DNA from: Deltaproteobacteria bacterium
GTDB lineage: Bacteria > Myxococcota > Kuafuiibacteriia > Kuafuiibacteriales > Kuafuiibacteriaceae
Reading direction: 5' to 3'
Length of the DNA stretch: 64,000 nucleotides
Assembly: GCA_016703535.1 (NCBI GenBank)
Contig: JADJBV010000001.1
Coordinates: 310,001 to 374,000 of the forward strand
A program made the position numbers and the translations under genes. Positions 9,162 to 17,933 of the stretch are shown piece after piece; position 1 is the first letter of the stretch, and each line of letters begins with the position of its first letter. The notes beneath the pieces are model-generated. The model saw only the letters and a program-made list of their open reading frames with translations. It had not been told where the DNA came from and ran no database searches.

Positions 9162-10105
9162 CAGCGCCGACGGGGGTTGGGGCTCCTCGGCGCCTTCACC
9201 CGTTGGGCGCCGGTCCTCGACCCTCGCGGCAGCGGCTTCTCCAACCACAAAGAAGCGTAGCGGTTGGTGTTGTAGGCCGGGATCTCGCGGTAGCCCGCCC
9301 CTCGATAGAGCCCGATCGCCTCTTTGAGGCTGGCGTGGGTGTCCAGGCGTAAGGTGTCGAAGCCGAGGGCCTGGGCCTCGTCCTCCAGCGCTTGAAGCAA
9401 TCGGCGACCGGCGCCCCGACCTCGGAGCTCCGGGTGGATCCACATCCGCTTCAGCTCGCCGATCCCCGGGGCCAAGGTCTTGAGGGCGCCGCACCCTCGG
9501 GGCCGGCTCCCGGCGTAGACCACCAAAAATTGCCCCACCGGCGGGCGGGTCTCCTCCGGATCGGCCCGGACGCTGCGCCCCGGATCGAAGCCGCCGGGAA
9601 ACCGTCGCTCGAGCTCGGCGAAGTAGGCCTGCAGGCAGGCCTGGGCCTCGGGGCTTTGGGGATCGGCCGCCTTCACCGACAAAGGGTCGTCGATCAGCCG
9701 CTGGATCTCGCTCATGGCGGCCTGGAGTTGCTCCTGCTCTTTGGGGCCCAGGCCCTGCACGATCTCGGACGCAGCCCGATCCGAACTTCGATCGAGGAGG
9801 GCCAGACGTTGGCGACCCTTGTGGGTCAAGGTGATCGGCTTGGCCCGTTGGTCCTGGGCCCGTCGCTTGCGGGAGATGAGGCCCAACTCTTCCAGCTCCC
9901 CCAAACGCCGGCTCAGGTAGCCGGGGTCGAGGCCCAGGTGCACCTCCAGCCCTCGGGCCTCCACCGGCCCCAGCTGACCGATCTCGAACAACACCCGGGC
10001 CTGCCCCAAAGTGAGGCCGGTGCCCAGGTGTTGTTCGCTCAAGACCCCACAGACGCGAGTGTAGAAGCGGTTGAAGGTTCGGACCGTCTGGATCAGCTCA
10101 TCCAC
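9161..10105 (-). CDS. MarR regulator fused to GNAT acetyltransferase
   Basis: 314 aa. Residues ~1-145 form a MarR-type winged helix: LTLGQARVLFEIGQLGPVEA, then the recognition region GLDPGYLSRRLGELEELGLI and the wing RAQDQRAKPITLTHKGR. Residues ~170-300 are a GNAT N-acetyltransferase with the acetyl-CoA loop LRGRGAGRRLLQALE and the C-terminal LYRGAGYREIPAYN. This fusion is an established architecture in bacteria, but its substrates are mostly unknown. The start is a GTG at 10103-10105. A perfect palindrome lies 12-31 bp upstream, probably its own operator. Divergent from the lipoprotein gene at 10221. Confidence 0.9.
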   Translation of the reverse strand: MDELIQTVRTFNRFYTRVCGVLSEQHLGTGLTLGQARVLFEIGQLGPVEARGLEVHLGLDPGYLSRRLGELEELGLISRKRRAQDQRAKPITLTHKGRQRLALLDRSSDRAASEIVQGLGPKEQEQLQAAMSEIQRLIDDPLSVKAADPQSPEAQACLQAYFAELERRFPGGFDPGRSVRADPEETRPPVGQFLVVYAGSRPRGCGALKTLAPGIGELKRMWIHPELRGRGAGRRLLQALEDEAQALGFDTLRLDTHASLKEAIGLYRGAGYREIPAYNTNRYASLWLEKPLPRGSRTGAQRVKAPRSPNPRRR

Positions 10106-10116
10106 CCGCCGGCAGA

Positions 10117-10136
10117 TAGTTGACCCGAGTCAACTA
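10117..10136. promoter_or_regulatory. Perfect palindrome, probable MarR operator
   Basis: Arms TAGTTGAC (10117-10124) and GTCAACTA (10129-10136) are exact inverse complements around a 4-nt CCGA spacer. The TTGAC/GTCAA core and 20-bp length suit a MarR dimer site. It lies between the divergent MarR-GNAT gene (start 10105) and the lipoprotein gene (10221), so it could control both. Binding is inferred, not shown. Confidence 0.65.
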
Positions 10137-10140
10137 GACA

Positions 10141-10173
10141 AGGGTGGGCTCCCCGCCCAAGGCCGCCCACCCT
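10141..10173. repeat. Inverted repeat in divergent intergenic region
   Basis: AGGGTGGGC (10141-10149) pairs exactly with GCCCACCCT (10165-10173) across 15 nt. No T-run follows on either strand. It sits 4 bp from the MarR palindrome and 48 bp before the GTG at 10221, so it could be a leader hairpin of the lipoprotein mRNA or a second regulatory site. Confidence 0.4.
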
Positions 10174-10220
10174 GGCGGGGGTGATTGAGTAATGGACCCC
10201 CAGGCGCGTACGCTGTTCGG

Positions 10221-11513
10221 GTGTTACCCAGCCTCCGCCGGTCCGCCCTTTGGGTCGCGTTCGTCACCGGTTGTGCCGGGACCGAAGCGCCTCCTTTGGC
10301 CCCCGGGGCGGCGGTGGTTGGACCCGGCGGCGGCTCCTTCGTCTTGTCGGGCGTTGAGCTGACCGTACCTCCCGGGGCCCTCTCCCAAACGGTGGAGCTG
10401 CGAATTGCCTACGCGGAGCAAGAGGTGCCGGCGGACCCGATGTTGCGTTCTCGGGTCTATCGCTTCGAGCCCGGTGGGCTCCGCTTTCAAGTGCCGATCA
10501 CCGTCGCCTTGCCGCTGAGCGCCGCCGCGATCTCGCCTCGGATCCAGTGGTCCCGGGAGGGCGAATTGCTGGCCTTCGAACCTCGCCCGACTCGGGTGGT
10601 CGACGACCGGGCGGTCGCCGAGGTCGATCACTTCTCTTACGGCTTCGTCACCGAGTCCTCGCCGCAAGCGGACGCCGGCTTGCCCGACGCGGCGCCCCTC
10701 GACGGGACTGCGCCCGACTCTGAAGCCCACTCGGACGCGGGCGTCGACGCCGCTGCCGACGCCGACGTTGCCCCGGACGCGGCCGAGGAAGATCTGGGCC
10801 TCGCCGACGCATCCCTTGACGGCGCGATCGACGCCCAGCCCGACGCGGCAGAGCCCGAGGATTTGGGGTCCAACGATGGCGCCCCCGATCTTGGGCCTTT
10901 GGATCTCGGCCCGAGCGACAGCGGCGCTGGCCCCGACGCCATGGTGGTGACCATCGTGCCGGCCAGCGGCGCCACCTTCTCCCGGGACGCCTGCGAGGCC
11001 CGCACCCAGCTGTTGACCTCCAACGCTGGGCCCGGCGCGGTCTGGTCGGAGCTCGCGCCCTTCACCGGTGCGGCTTCGGTCGGCAGCGACGGGACCCTGT
11101 ATTTGGATCCCACCGGCTTCGTCATCTCTTGGCCCGAAGAGTCCTTCGCGGTGGAGGTCGTGGGGCCCAACGGCAGCGCTCAAGCCAGCTACCTGATCGC
11201 CATGAACGGCGTGTCGCGCTGGATCGGGCCCATCTTCAGCGGCGGGTTGACCGACTACTCCCTCAGCTCCACCACCACCTACGCAGCCCAGATCGCGCCA
11301 CCCGAAGCCGATCACCCCTGCCAACCCCGCTACCGGCGGGTCACCAACGGCCCCAACTGTTCGTCCAGCCCCTCGGCGGTCCAGATCGATGATCAGGGTT
11401 GGGTCACCATCGTCGGGTCGCTCGCGGTCGGCGTCCATCCGGTGTGCTTCGCGGCCCAGTGGAGCACCGTCGAGCTCGATCGCTTCGAAGGTCAGCTCAA
11501 CGTCGTGCCCTGA
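10221..11513 (+). CDS. Putative lipoprotein with ZU5-like N-terminal domain and DAG-type linker
   Basis: 430 aa from the GTG at 10221, chosen over an upstream TTG at 10185 because it places VLPSLRRSALWVAFVTGC directly at the N-terminus with lipobox VTGC. Residues ~30-150 have the ZU5-like pattern VGPGGGSFVLSGVELTVPPGALSQ followed by short beta strands. An Asp/Ala/Pro-rich linker spans ~150-245. The C-terminal ~180 residues are beta-rich with a few cysteines (DACEAR, HPCQPRYRR, GPNCSS), compatible with Ig-like sandwiches. Likely displayed on the cell surface; function unknown. A hairpin (arms TGGCCT/AGGCCA, 11523-11541) follows the stop but lacks a T-run. Confidence 0.75.
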   Translation: MLPSLRRSALWVAFVTGCAGTEAPPLAPGAAVVGPGGGSFVLSGVELTVPPGALSQTVELRIAYAEQEVPADPMLRSRVYRFEPGGLRFQVPITVALPLSAAAISPRIQWSREGELLAFEPRPTRVVDDRAVAEVDHFSYGFVTESSPQADAGLPDAAPLDGTAPDSEAHSDAGVDAAADADVAPDAAEEDLGLADASLDGAIDAQPDAAEPEDLGSNDGAPDLGPLDLGPSDSGAGPDAMVVTIVPASGATFSRDACEARTQLLTSNAGPGAVWSELAPFTGAASVGSDGTLYLDPTGFVISWPEESFAVEVVGPNGSAQASYLIAMNGVSRWIGPIFSGGLTDYSLSSTTTYAAQIAPPEADHPCQPRYRRVTNGPNCSSSPSAVQIDDQGWVTIVGSLAVGVHPVCFAAQWSTVELDRFEGQLNVVP

Positions 11514-11589
11514 GCTCGGCGCTGGCCTCACGGAAAGGCCACGCCTCCGCCGACCGACCGAGGGAAAATCAGTCCCACATTGAACTACA

Positions 11590-13338
11590 TTGGTGGAGGT
11601 GGTCACTAAGGTTATCCCCGGATCGCCCTTGTTGGCCCTCCCGACGACCCCGCCCGAGGTCGAGCCGTCCGCCCCGCTGATCCGCGAGGCCCCCTTGCCC
11701 CCCTTGGAGGTGCCCTCGTCGAAGCCGGTGGGGGTGGGCCGGAGCCGGCGCCGACCGGTGTCCTGGGAACAAGCCTTTTCCATGGCGCCGGAGCGGCTCA
11801 CTCAACTCCTGGCGGGGGAGATCGAGTCGGCCTTCACCTACGCCCGGGGCCTGAAGTCGGCCTTCACCTTCTTCGGTGGGGCCCGGGTCAAAGAGGACGA
11901 CCCCTTCTTCGCCGAGGGCAAAGTTTGGGGAGAGGCCGTCACCTTGATGAACTTCGGCGCGGCCTTCGGCGTCGAGCGGCTCTTGGAGGCGATGGCCAGC
12001 GGTCGCTTCTCCGAGGAAGCCTGCAAGGCCGCCAAGGGCGCGATCATGGGCGCGGCGGCCGGCCGGCACGGACCGTTGGCCTTCGCCAAAGCCTTGTCGC
12101 AGATCGGCGCCGGCGCCACGCCCCAAGCGATCGCGCTGGCGGTGGCTCGTTTGGAGCGCCAGAGCTTGGACCCGGCCGCGGCCTTGTTGTTGGCGGCGGT
12201 CACCACCACCGGCGCGGGCCCGGGCATGATGGAGGCGGTGCCCTTGGGCGTGCTCGAGGCCCGAGAGAAGTTGGAGAAGCTCTTCCCGGCGTTGGCCCAG
12301 GAGCTGAAGGCGTTGATCCCCACCCAGGGATCTCGGATCAAGTTGGACTTCGAGCAGAAGACCAGCCCGGCCATCGAGAAGGTGAAGGAGTTCCTCCACT
12401 TCTTGCCCCGGCGTTTGGCCCTCACCGAACAGTCCCCCGGCTTTGTGGTGTTCCCCGGCGGCTTCGGGACCCTCAACGAACTCTTCGAGGTCTTGCGCGG
12501 CGGTCGGCCGATCGCGCTGCACGGCAAGGCGTTTTGGTCCCCGTTGATCGATCGGATGAAGCAGTCCTGGCAGGAGCGGGGCTTGGCCCACCCCGACGAC
12601 GTGGCCAACCTGGTGACCACCGACGGCATCGGCGAAGGTCTCCGCCACCTGATCACTCGGGGCAAAAGGCAGCCCCCGCCCGCCCCGACCGCCGAACGGG
12701 CCGCCGAGATGGCGGCCGACGTGGTGCGGGGCATCCAGACCCTGACCCAACTGCCGACCGCCGTGACGTTCATCGGCGGCAAACGCCTGCGGCCCGACGA
12801 CCTGGAGGTCGGGACGGCGGGTCGCTTGGCCACCCACCTCACCCGAGCCGGCGTACCGGTGCGCATCGGCGGCGACGGCCCGATCTTGGACGCGATCAGC
12901 GCCGGGGTCCGGAAGGTCGGCCAACATCAACCCATCCAGGCCCTGCTTTGTGATCAAGGGGACCTCGATCACCAAGCGGTGACGCGAAAGGCCGACGTGT
13001 CCGAGATCGTCCACAGCTTCCCGGCCCACAAGGTGCTGCTCTACGAAAACACCAGCGCGATCGTGGCCCTCCCCGGTGGCGCGGGCTTGATGGACGAGGT
13101 CTGGGAGCTCGCCTGTTTGATGCAGTGCCAGAAGATCCCGAAGCGCCCGTTGATCTTGGTGGGCAAGGAGTTCTGGCAGCCGCTCCTCGACGCCTGTGAC
13201 GCGACGATGCACAACGAACACCGGCAGATGATCAAGAAGGAAGACCTCCAGCTGTTCCAGGTGGTGGACACCGAAGCCGAGGCCCTGCAGGTCCTGCGCA
13301 CCTTCCCCTCCTTCGACGCCAATTCCGCGCTCAACTAA
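11590..13338 (+). CDS. Tandem LOG-family (TIGR00730-like) Rossmann protein
   Basis: 582 aa containing two copies of the LOG/lysine-decarboxylase-like fold. Copy 1 (~90-385) has FFGGARVKEDDPFF, TGAGPGMMEA and the signature PGGFGTLNE starting at residue 289. Copy 2 (~390-582) has FIGGKRLRPDD and a divergent signature PGGAGLMDE starting at residue 495, where the usual GT is replaced by GL. Single-domain LOG proteins release cytokinin-type bases from nucleoside monophosphates or act as nucleotide 5'-monophosphate nucleosidases. Copy 1 looks competent and copy 2 possibly degenerate. The start is uncertain: TTG 11590, GTG 11593 and GTG 11599 are all in frame, and the first ~85 residues are a Pro-rich tail. 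Confidence 0.82.
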   Translation: MVEVVTKVIPGSPLLALPTTPPEVEPSAPLIREAPLPPLEVPSSKPVGVGRSRRRPVSWEQAFSMAPERLTQLLAGEIESAFTYARGLKSAFTFFGGARVKEDDPFFAEGKVWGEAVTLMNFGAAFGVERLLEAMASGRFSEEACKAAKGAIMGAAAGRHGPLAFAKALSQIGAGATPQAIALAVARLERQSLDPAAALLLAAVTTTGAGPGMMEAVPLGVLEAREKLEKLFPALAQELKALIPTQGSRIKLDFEQKTSPAIEKVKEFLHFLPRRLALTEQSPGFVVFPGGFGTLNELFEVLRGGRPIALHGKAFWSPLIDRMKQSWQERGLAHPDDVANLVTTDGIGEGLRHLITRGKRQPPPAPTAERAAEMAADVVRGIQTLTQLPTAVTFIGGKRLRPDDLEVGTAGRLATHLTRAGVPVRIGGDGPILDAISAGVRKVGQHQPIQALLCDQGDLDHQAVTRKADVSEIVHSFPAHKVLLYENTSAIVALPGGAGLMDEVWELACLMQCQKIPKRPLILVGKEFWQPLLDACDATMHNEHRQMIKKEDLQLFQVVDTEAEALQVLRTFPSFDANSALN

Positions 13339-13388
13339 GCCGCCGGGCCCCGGTTGCGCCGAAGGAGATTGGTGCCTACCTTGGCGGC

Positions 13389-15182
13389 GTGTCCGACCCG
13401 ATCTGCCGCGACCTCTCGGACATCTTGCGGCGCCACCACCAGGACCCCACTCGCCTGATCCAGATCCTGCACGACGTCATGGCCGTCGAAGGTTGGATCT
13501 CCAAGACCACCATCACCGAACTCTCCCGGGCCCTTGGTCTGCCTCGAGGCCAGGTCGAAGGGGTGGTCGGCTTCTACTCCTTTTTCCTCCCCGAGCCCTC
13601 GGGTCAGTTCCGCGTGTTGTTCAGCGACAACATCACCGACGAACACCAGGGATCCAGGGCGCTCCTGCGGACCTTGGCCGAGGCCCTCGAGGTCGAGCCG
13701 GGCCAGGTCCGGGCCGATGGCCGAGTCAAGATCGGCCTGACCTCTTGCACCGGCCTTTGTGATCAAGGGCCGGCCTTGTTGGTCAAGGGTCGGGCCATCG
13801 GTCGCCTGACCCCGGAGCGCCTTTCGGTGATCGCCGGTTTGATCGAGAGCAACACCCCCATCGAGCAGTGGCCGCCCGACCTATTCCACGTCGAGAGCCA
13901 CTTCTGGCGCCGGGACCTCTTGCTCTCCACCCCCTGTGATCCGGGCGCGGCGATGCGGGCCTTGGAGGCCCGTGGTTCGGCCGCGACCATGGCCGAACTG
14001 GGGCGCTCCGATCTGCGCGGGCGAGGGGGCGCGGGCTTCAACACCGCCGCCAAGTGGACCGCCTGCGCCGCCGCACCGGGGCCCGAACGTTACATCGTCT
14101 GCAACGCCGACGAAGGTGAACCCGGGACCTTCAAAGATCGGGAGCTCTTGGCCCACTACGCCCACCAGGTGATCGAAGGCATGACCATCGCCGCCCGTTT
14201 GGTGTCGGCCCAACGTGGCTTCCTCTACCTGCGGGCCGAATATCAGTTTTTGATCGCGCCGCTGTTGGCGGCGTTCGCCGAACGTCGGTCCCAGGGGCTC
14301 CTGGGCCCCAACATCCTGGGGATCTCGGGCTTCGACTTCGACATCGAGTTGCATTTGGGGGCTGGGGCCTACGTCTGCGGTGAAGAGTCGGCGCTCCTCG
14401 AGTCTCTGGAAGGCAAACGCGGGATCCCGCGCAACCGACCGCCTTACCCGGTGACCCACGGTTATTTGAACAAGCCCACCGTACTCAACAACGTCGAGAC
14501 CTTCTTGGCCGCCGCCCAGATCGCTCTCCACGGCGCCGAATGGTTCTGCGCCGTCGGCACGCCCAAGTCTCGAGGCACGAAGATCCTCTCGGTGGCGGGA
14601 GACGTGGAGCGGCCGGGCACCTACGAGTTCCCCTTCGGCACGACCATCCGGGCGATCTTGGACGAAGCCGGCGCCAAGGGCGTACAAGCGGTCCAGGTCA
14701 GCGGCCCTGCCGGGATGTTGCTCAGCGCCAGCGAACTGGATCGCAAGTTGGCCTTCGAAGACGTACCCAGCGCCGGTTCGGTGATGGCCTTCGATCAGAG
14801 CCGAGATCTGTTGGGGGTGACCCAGAACTTCGTCCGCTTCTTCGCCCACGAGAGCTGCGGCTTCTGTACGCCTTGTCGGGTCGGCACCACCCTCAACCGC
14901 CAGCGGATGGATCGGATCGTCAGTGGCCACGGCACCCGGCACGACGTCGAGGACCTGGAGTCGGTGGCGCGTTTGATGCGGGCCTCCAGCCACTGCGGGC
15001 TGGGGCACTTCGCCGCCAACCCGGTGGTCGATCTTCTCAGGAAGTTCCGCCCCAAGGTGGATCGTCGCTTGGCCTCCCTGGAGGTTCTGCCGTCCTTTGA
15101 CCTGGACGCGGCGCTGGGGCCGGCCCGGGAACTCACCGGTCGCGACGACGCCGGCGCACACCTCTCAGAGGAGGGGCCATGA
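13389..15182 (+). CDS. hoxF: NAD-reducing hydrogenase diaphorase subunit HoxF (NuoE-NuoF fusion)
   Basis: 597 aa from the GTG at 13389. Residues ~1-165 are a NuoE-like thioredoxin fold. Only the second cysteine pair of the N1a [2Fe-2S] site is present (SCTGLC, Cys120 and Cys124); the position of the first pair (VLFSDNITDE) has none. Residues ~190-560 are NuoF-like: glycine-rich RGRGGAGFNTAAKW for FMN, CNADEGEPGTFKDR and GAGAYVCGEESALLESLEG for NADH. A [4Fe-4S] site uses Cys490, Cys493, Cys496 and Cys536. The end, LPSFDLDAALG, is characteristic of HoxF rather than complex I. It oxidises NADH or reduces NAD+ on behalf of HoxHY. First gene of hoxFUYHW; its stop overlaps hoxU by ATGA. Confidence 0.95.
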   Translation: MSDPICRDLSDILRRHHQDPTRLIQILHDVMAVEGWISKTTITELSRALGLPRGQVEGVVGFYSFFLPEPSGQFRVLFSDNITDEHQGSRALLRTLAEALEVEPGQVRADGRVKIGLTSCTGLCDQGPALLVKGRAIGRLTPERLSVIAGLIESNTPIEQWPPDLFHVESHFWRRDLLLSTPCDPGAAMRALEARGSAATMAELGRSDLRGRGGAGFNTAAKWTACAAAPGPERYIVCNADEGEPGTFKDRELLAHYAHQVIEGMTIAARLVSAQRGFLYLRAEYQFLIAPLLAAFAERRSQGLLGPNILGISGFDFDIELHLGAGAYVCGEESALLESLEGKRGIPRNRPPYPVTHGYLNKPTVLNNVETFLAAAQIALHGAEWFCAVGTPKSRGTKILSVAGDVERPGTYEFPFGTTIRAILDEAGAKGVQAVQVSGPAGMLLSASELDRKLAFEDVPSAGSVMAFDQSRDLLGVTQNFVRFFAHESCGFCTPCRVGTTLNRQRMDRIVSGHGTRHDVEDLESVARLMRASSHCGLGHFAANPVVDLLRKFRPKVDRRLASLEVLPSFDLDAALGPARELTGRDDAGAHLSEEGP

Positions 15183-15904
15183 GCGATCCCAAAAACACCT
15201 TTTCGCTGGACGGACACGAGGTCCCGGTGACGGCCGGGCAGACCATCCTGCAAGCGGCTGAGGCCTCGGGCTCCTGGATCCCCACCCTCTGCCATCACCC
15301 GGAGTTCGAACCCCACGGCAGCTGTCGGGTCTGTACCGTCAAGCTCAACGGCCGCACGGTCAGCGCCTGCACCACGCCGGTCCGGGCCGGTGACGTGGTG
15401 GAGTTGGACACCGAAGAGCTCAAGGGCCTGCGCCAGAACTTGGTCCAGTTCCTCTTCACCGAAGGCAACCACTTTTGCCCCTCGTGCGAGCAGAGCGGTG
15501 ATTGCCGATTGCAGGCCGTCGGCTACGCCTTGGGGGTCACCGGCGGCCACTACAACCCGCTGTTCCCCAGCCGCCGGGTCGACGCCTCTCACCCCGACGT
15601 GTTGCTCGAGCTCAACCGCTGCATCCTCTGCGAGCTCTGCGTAAGGGCCAGCGCCCAGGTCGACAAGAAGGACATCTTCGCCTTGTCGGGCCGGGGCATC
15701 GACAAACAGCTGGTGGTGAACGCCGAGTCCGGGCGTTTGGCCGACACCAACTTGGCCCTCTCGGACAAGGCCCTTTCGGTGTGCCCGGTCGGCGCGATCC
15801 TCAAGAAGCGACAGGGCTTTTTGGTGCCGATCGGAAAACGCACCTACGACGAACGATCGATCCGGGAGCGGGACCTGGACCGCGCCAAGGAGGACCCCCA
15901 ATGA
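15179..15904 (+). CDS. hoxU: NAD-reducing hydrogenase electron-transfer subunit HoxU
   Basis: 241 aa, corresponding to the N-terminal iron-sulfur part of NuoG. It has an N-terminal [2Fe-2S] ferredoxin site (LCHHPEFEPHGSCRVC plus SAC) and a His/Cys [4Fe-4S] site in NHFCPSCEQSGDC. A further site has CILCELC with the distant CPVGAIL supplying the fourth cysteine. The usual CxxxC after CELC reads VRAS, as in other HoxU proteins. It wires HoxF to the proximal cluster of HoxY. Overlaps both neighbours by four bases (15179-15182 and 15901-15904), so the operon is translationally coupled. Confidence 0.95.
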   Translation: MSDPKNTFSLDGHEVPVTAGQTILQAAEASGSWIPTLCHHPEFEPHGSCRVCTVKLNGRTVSACTTPVRAGDVVELDTEELKGLRQNLVQFLFTEGNHFCPSCEQSGDCRLQAVGYALGVTGGHYNPLFPSRRVDASHPDVLLELNRCILCELCVRASAQVDKKDIFALSGRGIDKQLVVNAESGRLADTNLALSDKALSVCPVGAILKKRQGFLVPIGKRTYDERSIRERDLDRAKEDPQ

Positions 15905-16446
15905 GCGGCAAGAAGTTGCGGGTCGCGACCACCTCTTTGGCGGGGTGCTTCGGCTGTCACATGTCGCTGCTCGACATCGACGAGCGATTGATCGACCTGC
16001 TCGAGTTGGTGGAGTTCGACGCTTCACCCCTTACCGACAAAAAACACCCCGGCCCCTGTGATCTGGCCTTGATCGAGGGCGGCCTCTGCAACGCCGAAAA
16101 CGTGCACGTGCTGCGGGAGCTGCGCAAGCAGTGCAAGATCTTGGTGGCGGTCGGCGCGTGTGCGATCACCGGGGGCCTACCGGCCCAACGCAACAACCTG
16201 GACGTCCGGGACTGCTTGCGTTCGGTCTATTTGAGCGGCCCCGGGCTCGCAGGCGGCGGCCTGATCCCCAATGATCCCGAACTCCCCTTGCCCTTGGCCC
16301 AGGTCCACCCGCTCCACGACGTGGTGAAGGTCGACTACTTTTTGCCGGGTTGTCCGCCCTCGGCCGACGCCATCTGGCAGTTCTTGACCGACCTGTTGGC
16401 CGGCCGGACCCCGGCCCTGGGGCACGGGCTGATCCACTACGACTGA
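15901..16446 (+). CDS. hoxY: NAD-reducing [NiFe]-hydrogenase small subunit HoxY
   Basis: 181 aa, the short single-cluster type of small subunit. The proximal [4Fe-4S] ligands are visible as Cys16 and Cys19 (GCFGCH), Cys87 (VGACAITGG) and Cys151 (PGCPPSADAIW). The medial and distal cluster domains and Tat signal of membrane hydrogenases are absent, as expected for a cytoplasmic bidirectional enzyme. It carries electrons between the HoxH active site and HoxU/HoxF. The start ATG overlaps the hoxU stop; hoxH begins 8 nt after its stop. Confidence 0.95.
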   Translation: MSGKKLRVATTSLAGCFGCHMSLLDIDERLIDLLELVEFDASPLTDKKHPGPCDLALIEGGLCNAENVHVLRELRKQCKILVAVGACAITGGLPAQRNNLDVRDCLRSVYLSGPGLAGGGLIPNDPELPLPLAQVHPLHDVVKVDYFLPGCPPSADAIWQFLTDLLAGRTPALGHGLIHYD

Positions 16447-16454
16447 GGTGTGTG

Positions 16455-17933
16455 ATGAACGGCGATCTCGAGACCGCAAAAGACGCGACCAAACTCCGGC
16501 GGATCGCCATCGAGCCGGTGACCCGAGTGGAGGGCCACGGCAAGGTCACCATCCTGCTCGACGATCAACACCGGGTGCACCAGGTGCGGCTCCACATCGT
16601 CGAGTTCCGGGGCTTCGAACGTTTTATCCAAGGCCGACCTTATTGGGAGGTCCCGGTGATGGTGCAGCGCCTCTGCGGCATCTGCCCGGTCAGCCACCAC
16701 CTGGCCGCCTCCAAGGCCCTCGACAAGGTGGTGGGCGTGCAGCAGGTGCCCCGGACCGCCGAGCTGGTGCGTCGCCTGATGCACTACGGCCAGATCCTCC
16801 AGTCCCACGCGCTCCACTTTTATCACCTGTCTTCGCCGGATCTGCTCTTCGGCTTCGGCAGCGATCCTGGACCCCGCAACGTGGTCGGTGTTTTGGCCGC
16901 TTATCCGGACATCGCCAAACAAGGCGTTTTGCTCCGCAAGTTCGGCCAAGAGGTCATCCGCATCACCGCTGGAAAGAGGGTCCACGGCACCGGCTCGATC
17001 CCGGGTGGGGTCAACAAGTCGGTGTCCCCCGAAGATCGTGAAGAGCTGCTCCGTCCCTTGCCCGAGATTCTCGAGTGGGCCCAAGCCGGGGTTCGTTTGG
17101 TGGCCGCGCTCCACCAGCAACACCAAGATCTCTACGACCACTTCGGCACGGTCCCGTCATCGTTGTTGTCGTTGGTGGCCAAAGACGGATCCCTCGATCT
17201 CTACGACGGCGTCTTGCGCGCCAAAGATCACCAAGGGGCGATCATCTTCGACCAGGTCGAGCCGCAGGACTACCTGACCCGCCTCCAAGAAGAGGTGCGT
17301 TCTTGGAGCTACATGAAGTTCCCCTTCATCGAGTCCCTGGGCCCGAGTGAAGGTTGGTACAAGGTCGGGCCTTTGGCCCGGGTGCAAAACTGCGATCGGA
17401 TCGGCACGCCCTTGGCCGAAGCGGCCCGGCAAGAACTTTTGGCCGCCGCGCCGGGCCACTTGGTGCACGCGCCGCTGGCTTATCACTGGGCCCGGATGAT
17501 CGAGCTGCTCCACTCGGCCGAGGTCATCCAAGAGCTGCTGGCCGAACCCGAGCTTGGCGGCAGCGAACTGGTGGGGAAGGGCCCCCGAGGTGGAGGTGGG
17601 GTCGGGATCATCGAGGCGCCCCGCGGCACCTTGATCCACCACTACCAGGTCGACGATCAGGACTTGGTCACCCTGTGCAACCTGATCGTCTCCACGACGC
17701 ACAACAACCAAGCCATGAACGAGGCGATCCGGCAGGTGGCGCGCCAATACCTCGACGGTCACGAACCGACCGAAGGGCTGCTCAACCACATCGAGGTCGC
17801 GATCCGGGCCTTCGATCCCTGCCTCTCTTGTGCGACTCACGCCCTGGGGCAGATGCCGTTGGTGGTGGAGCTGCAAGATCCGTCGGGGCAGGTGGTGGCT
17901 CGGCTCAGCCGCGGGGTGGAGCCGATCGGGTGA
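16455..17933 (+). CDS. hoxH: NAD-reducing [NiFe]-hydrogenase large subunit HoxH
   Basis: 492 aa. The L1 motif RLCGICPVSHH supplies Cys74 and Cys77; the L2 motif DPCLSCATH supplies Cys456 and Cys459. These four cysteines hold the Ni-Fe(CN)2CO centre. After His462 a 30-residue tail starting ALGQMP should be removed by an endopeptidase once nickel is inserted, and that protease gene follows directly. The N-terminal ITRVEGH-type motif reads VTRVEGHGK. Sequence features fit group 3d, NAD(H)-linked cytoplasmic hydrogenases. The start is the ATG at 16455 (GTG at 16452 is the alternative). Maturation also needs HypA-F, not encoded in this window. Confidence 0.96.
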   Translation: MNGDLETAKDATKLRRIAIEPVTRVEGHGKVTILLDDQHRVHQVRLHIVEFRGFERFIQGRPYWEVPVMVQRLCGICPVSHHLAASKALDKVVGVQQVPRTAELVRRLMHYGQILQSHALHFYHLSSPDLLFGFGSDPGPRNVVGVLAAYPDIAKQGVLLRKFGQEVIRITAGKRVHGTGSIPGGVNKSVSPEDREELLRPLPEILEWAQAGVRLVAALHQQHQDLYDHFGTVPSSLLSLVAKDGSLDLYDGVLRAKDHQGAIIFDQVEPQDYLTRLQEEVRSWSYMKFPFIESLGPSEGWYKVGPLARVQNCDRIGTPLAEAARQELLAAAPGHLVHAPLAYHWARMIELLHSAEVIQELLAEPELGGSELVGKGPRGGGGVGIIEAPRGTLIHHYQVDDQDLVTLCNLIVSTTHNNQAMNEAIRQVARQYLDGHEPTEGLLNHIEVAIRAFDPCLSCATHALGQMPLVVELQDPSGQVVARLSRGVEPIG

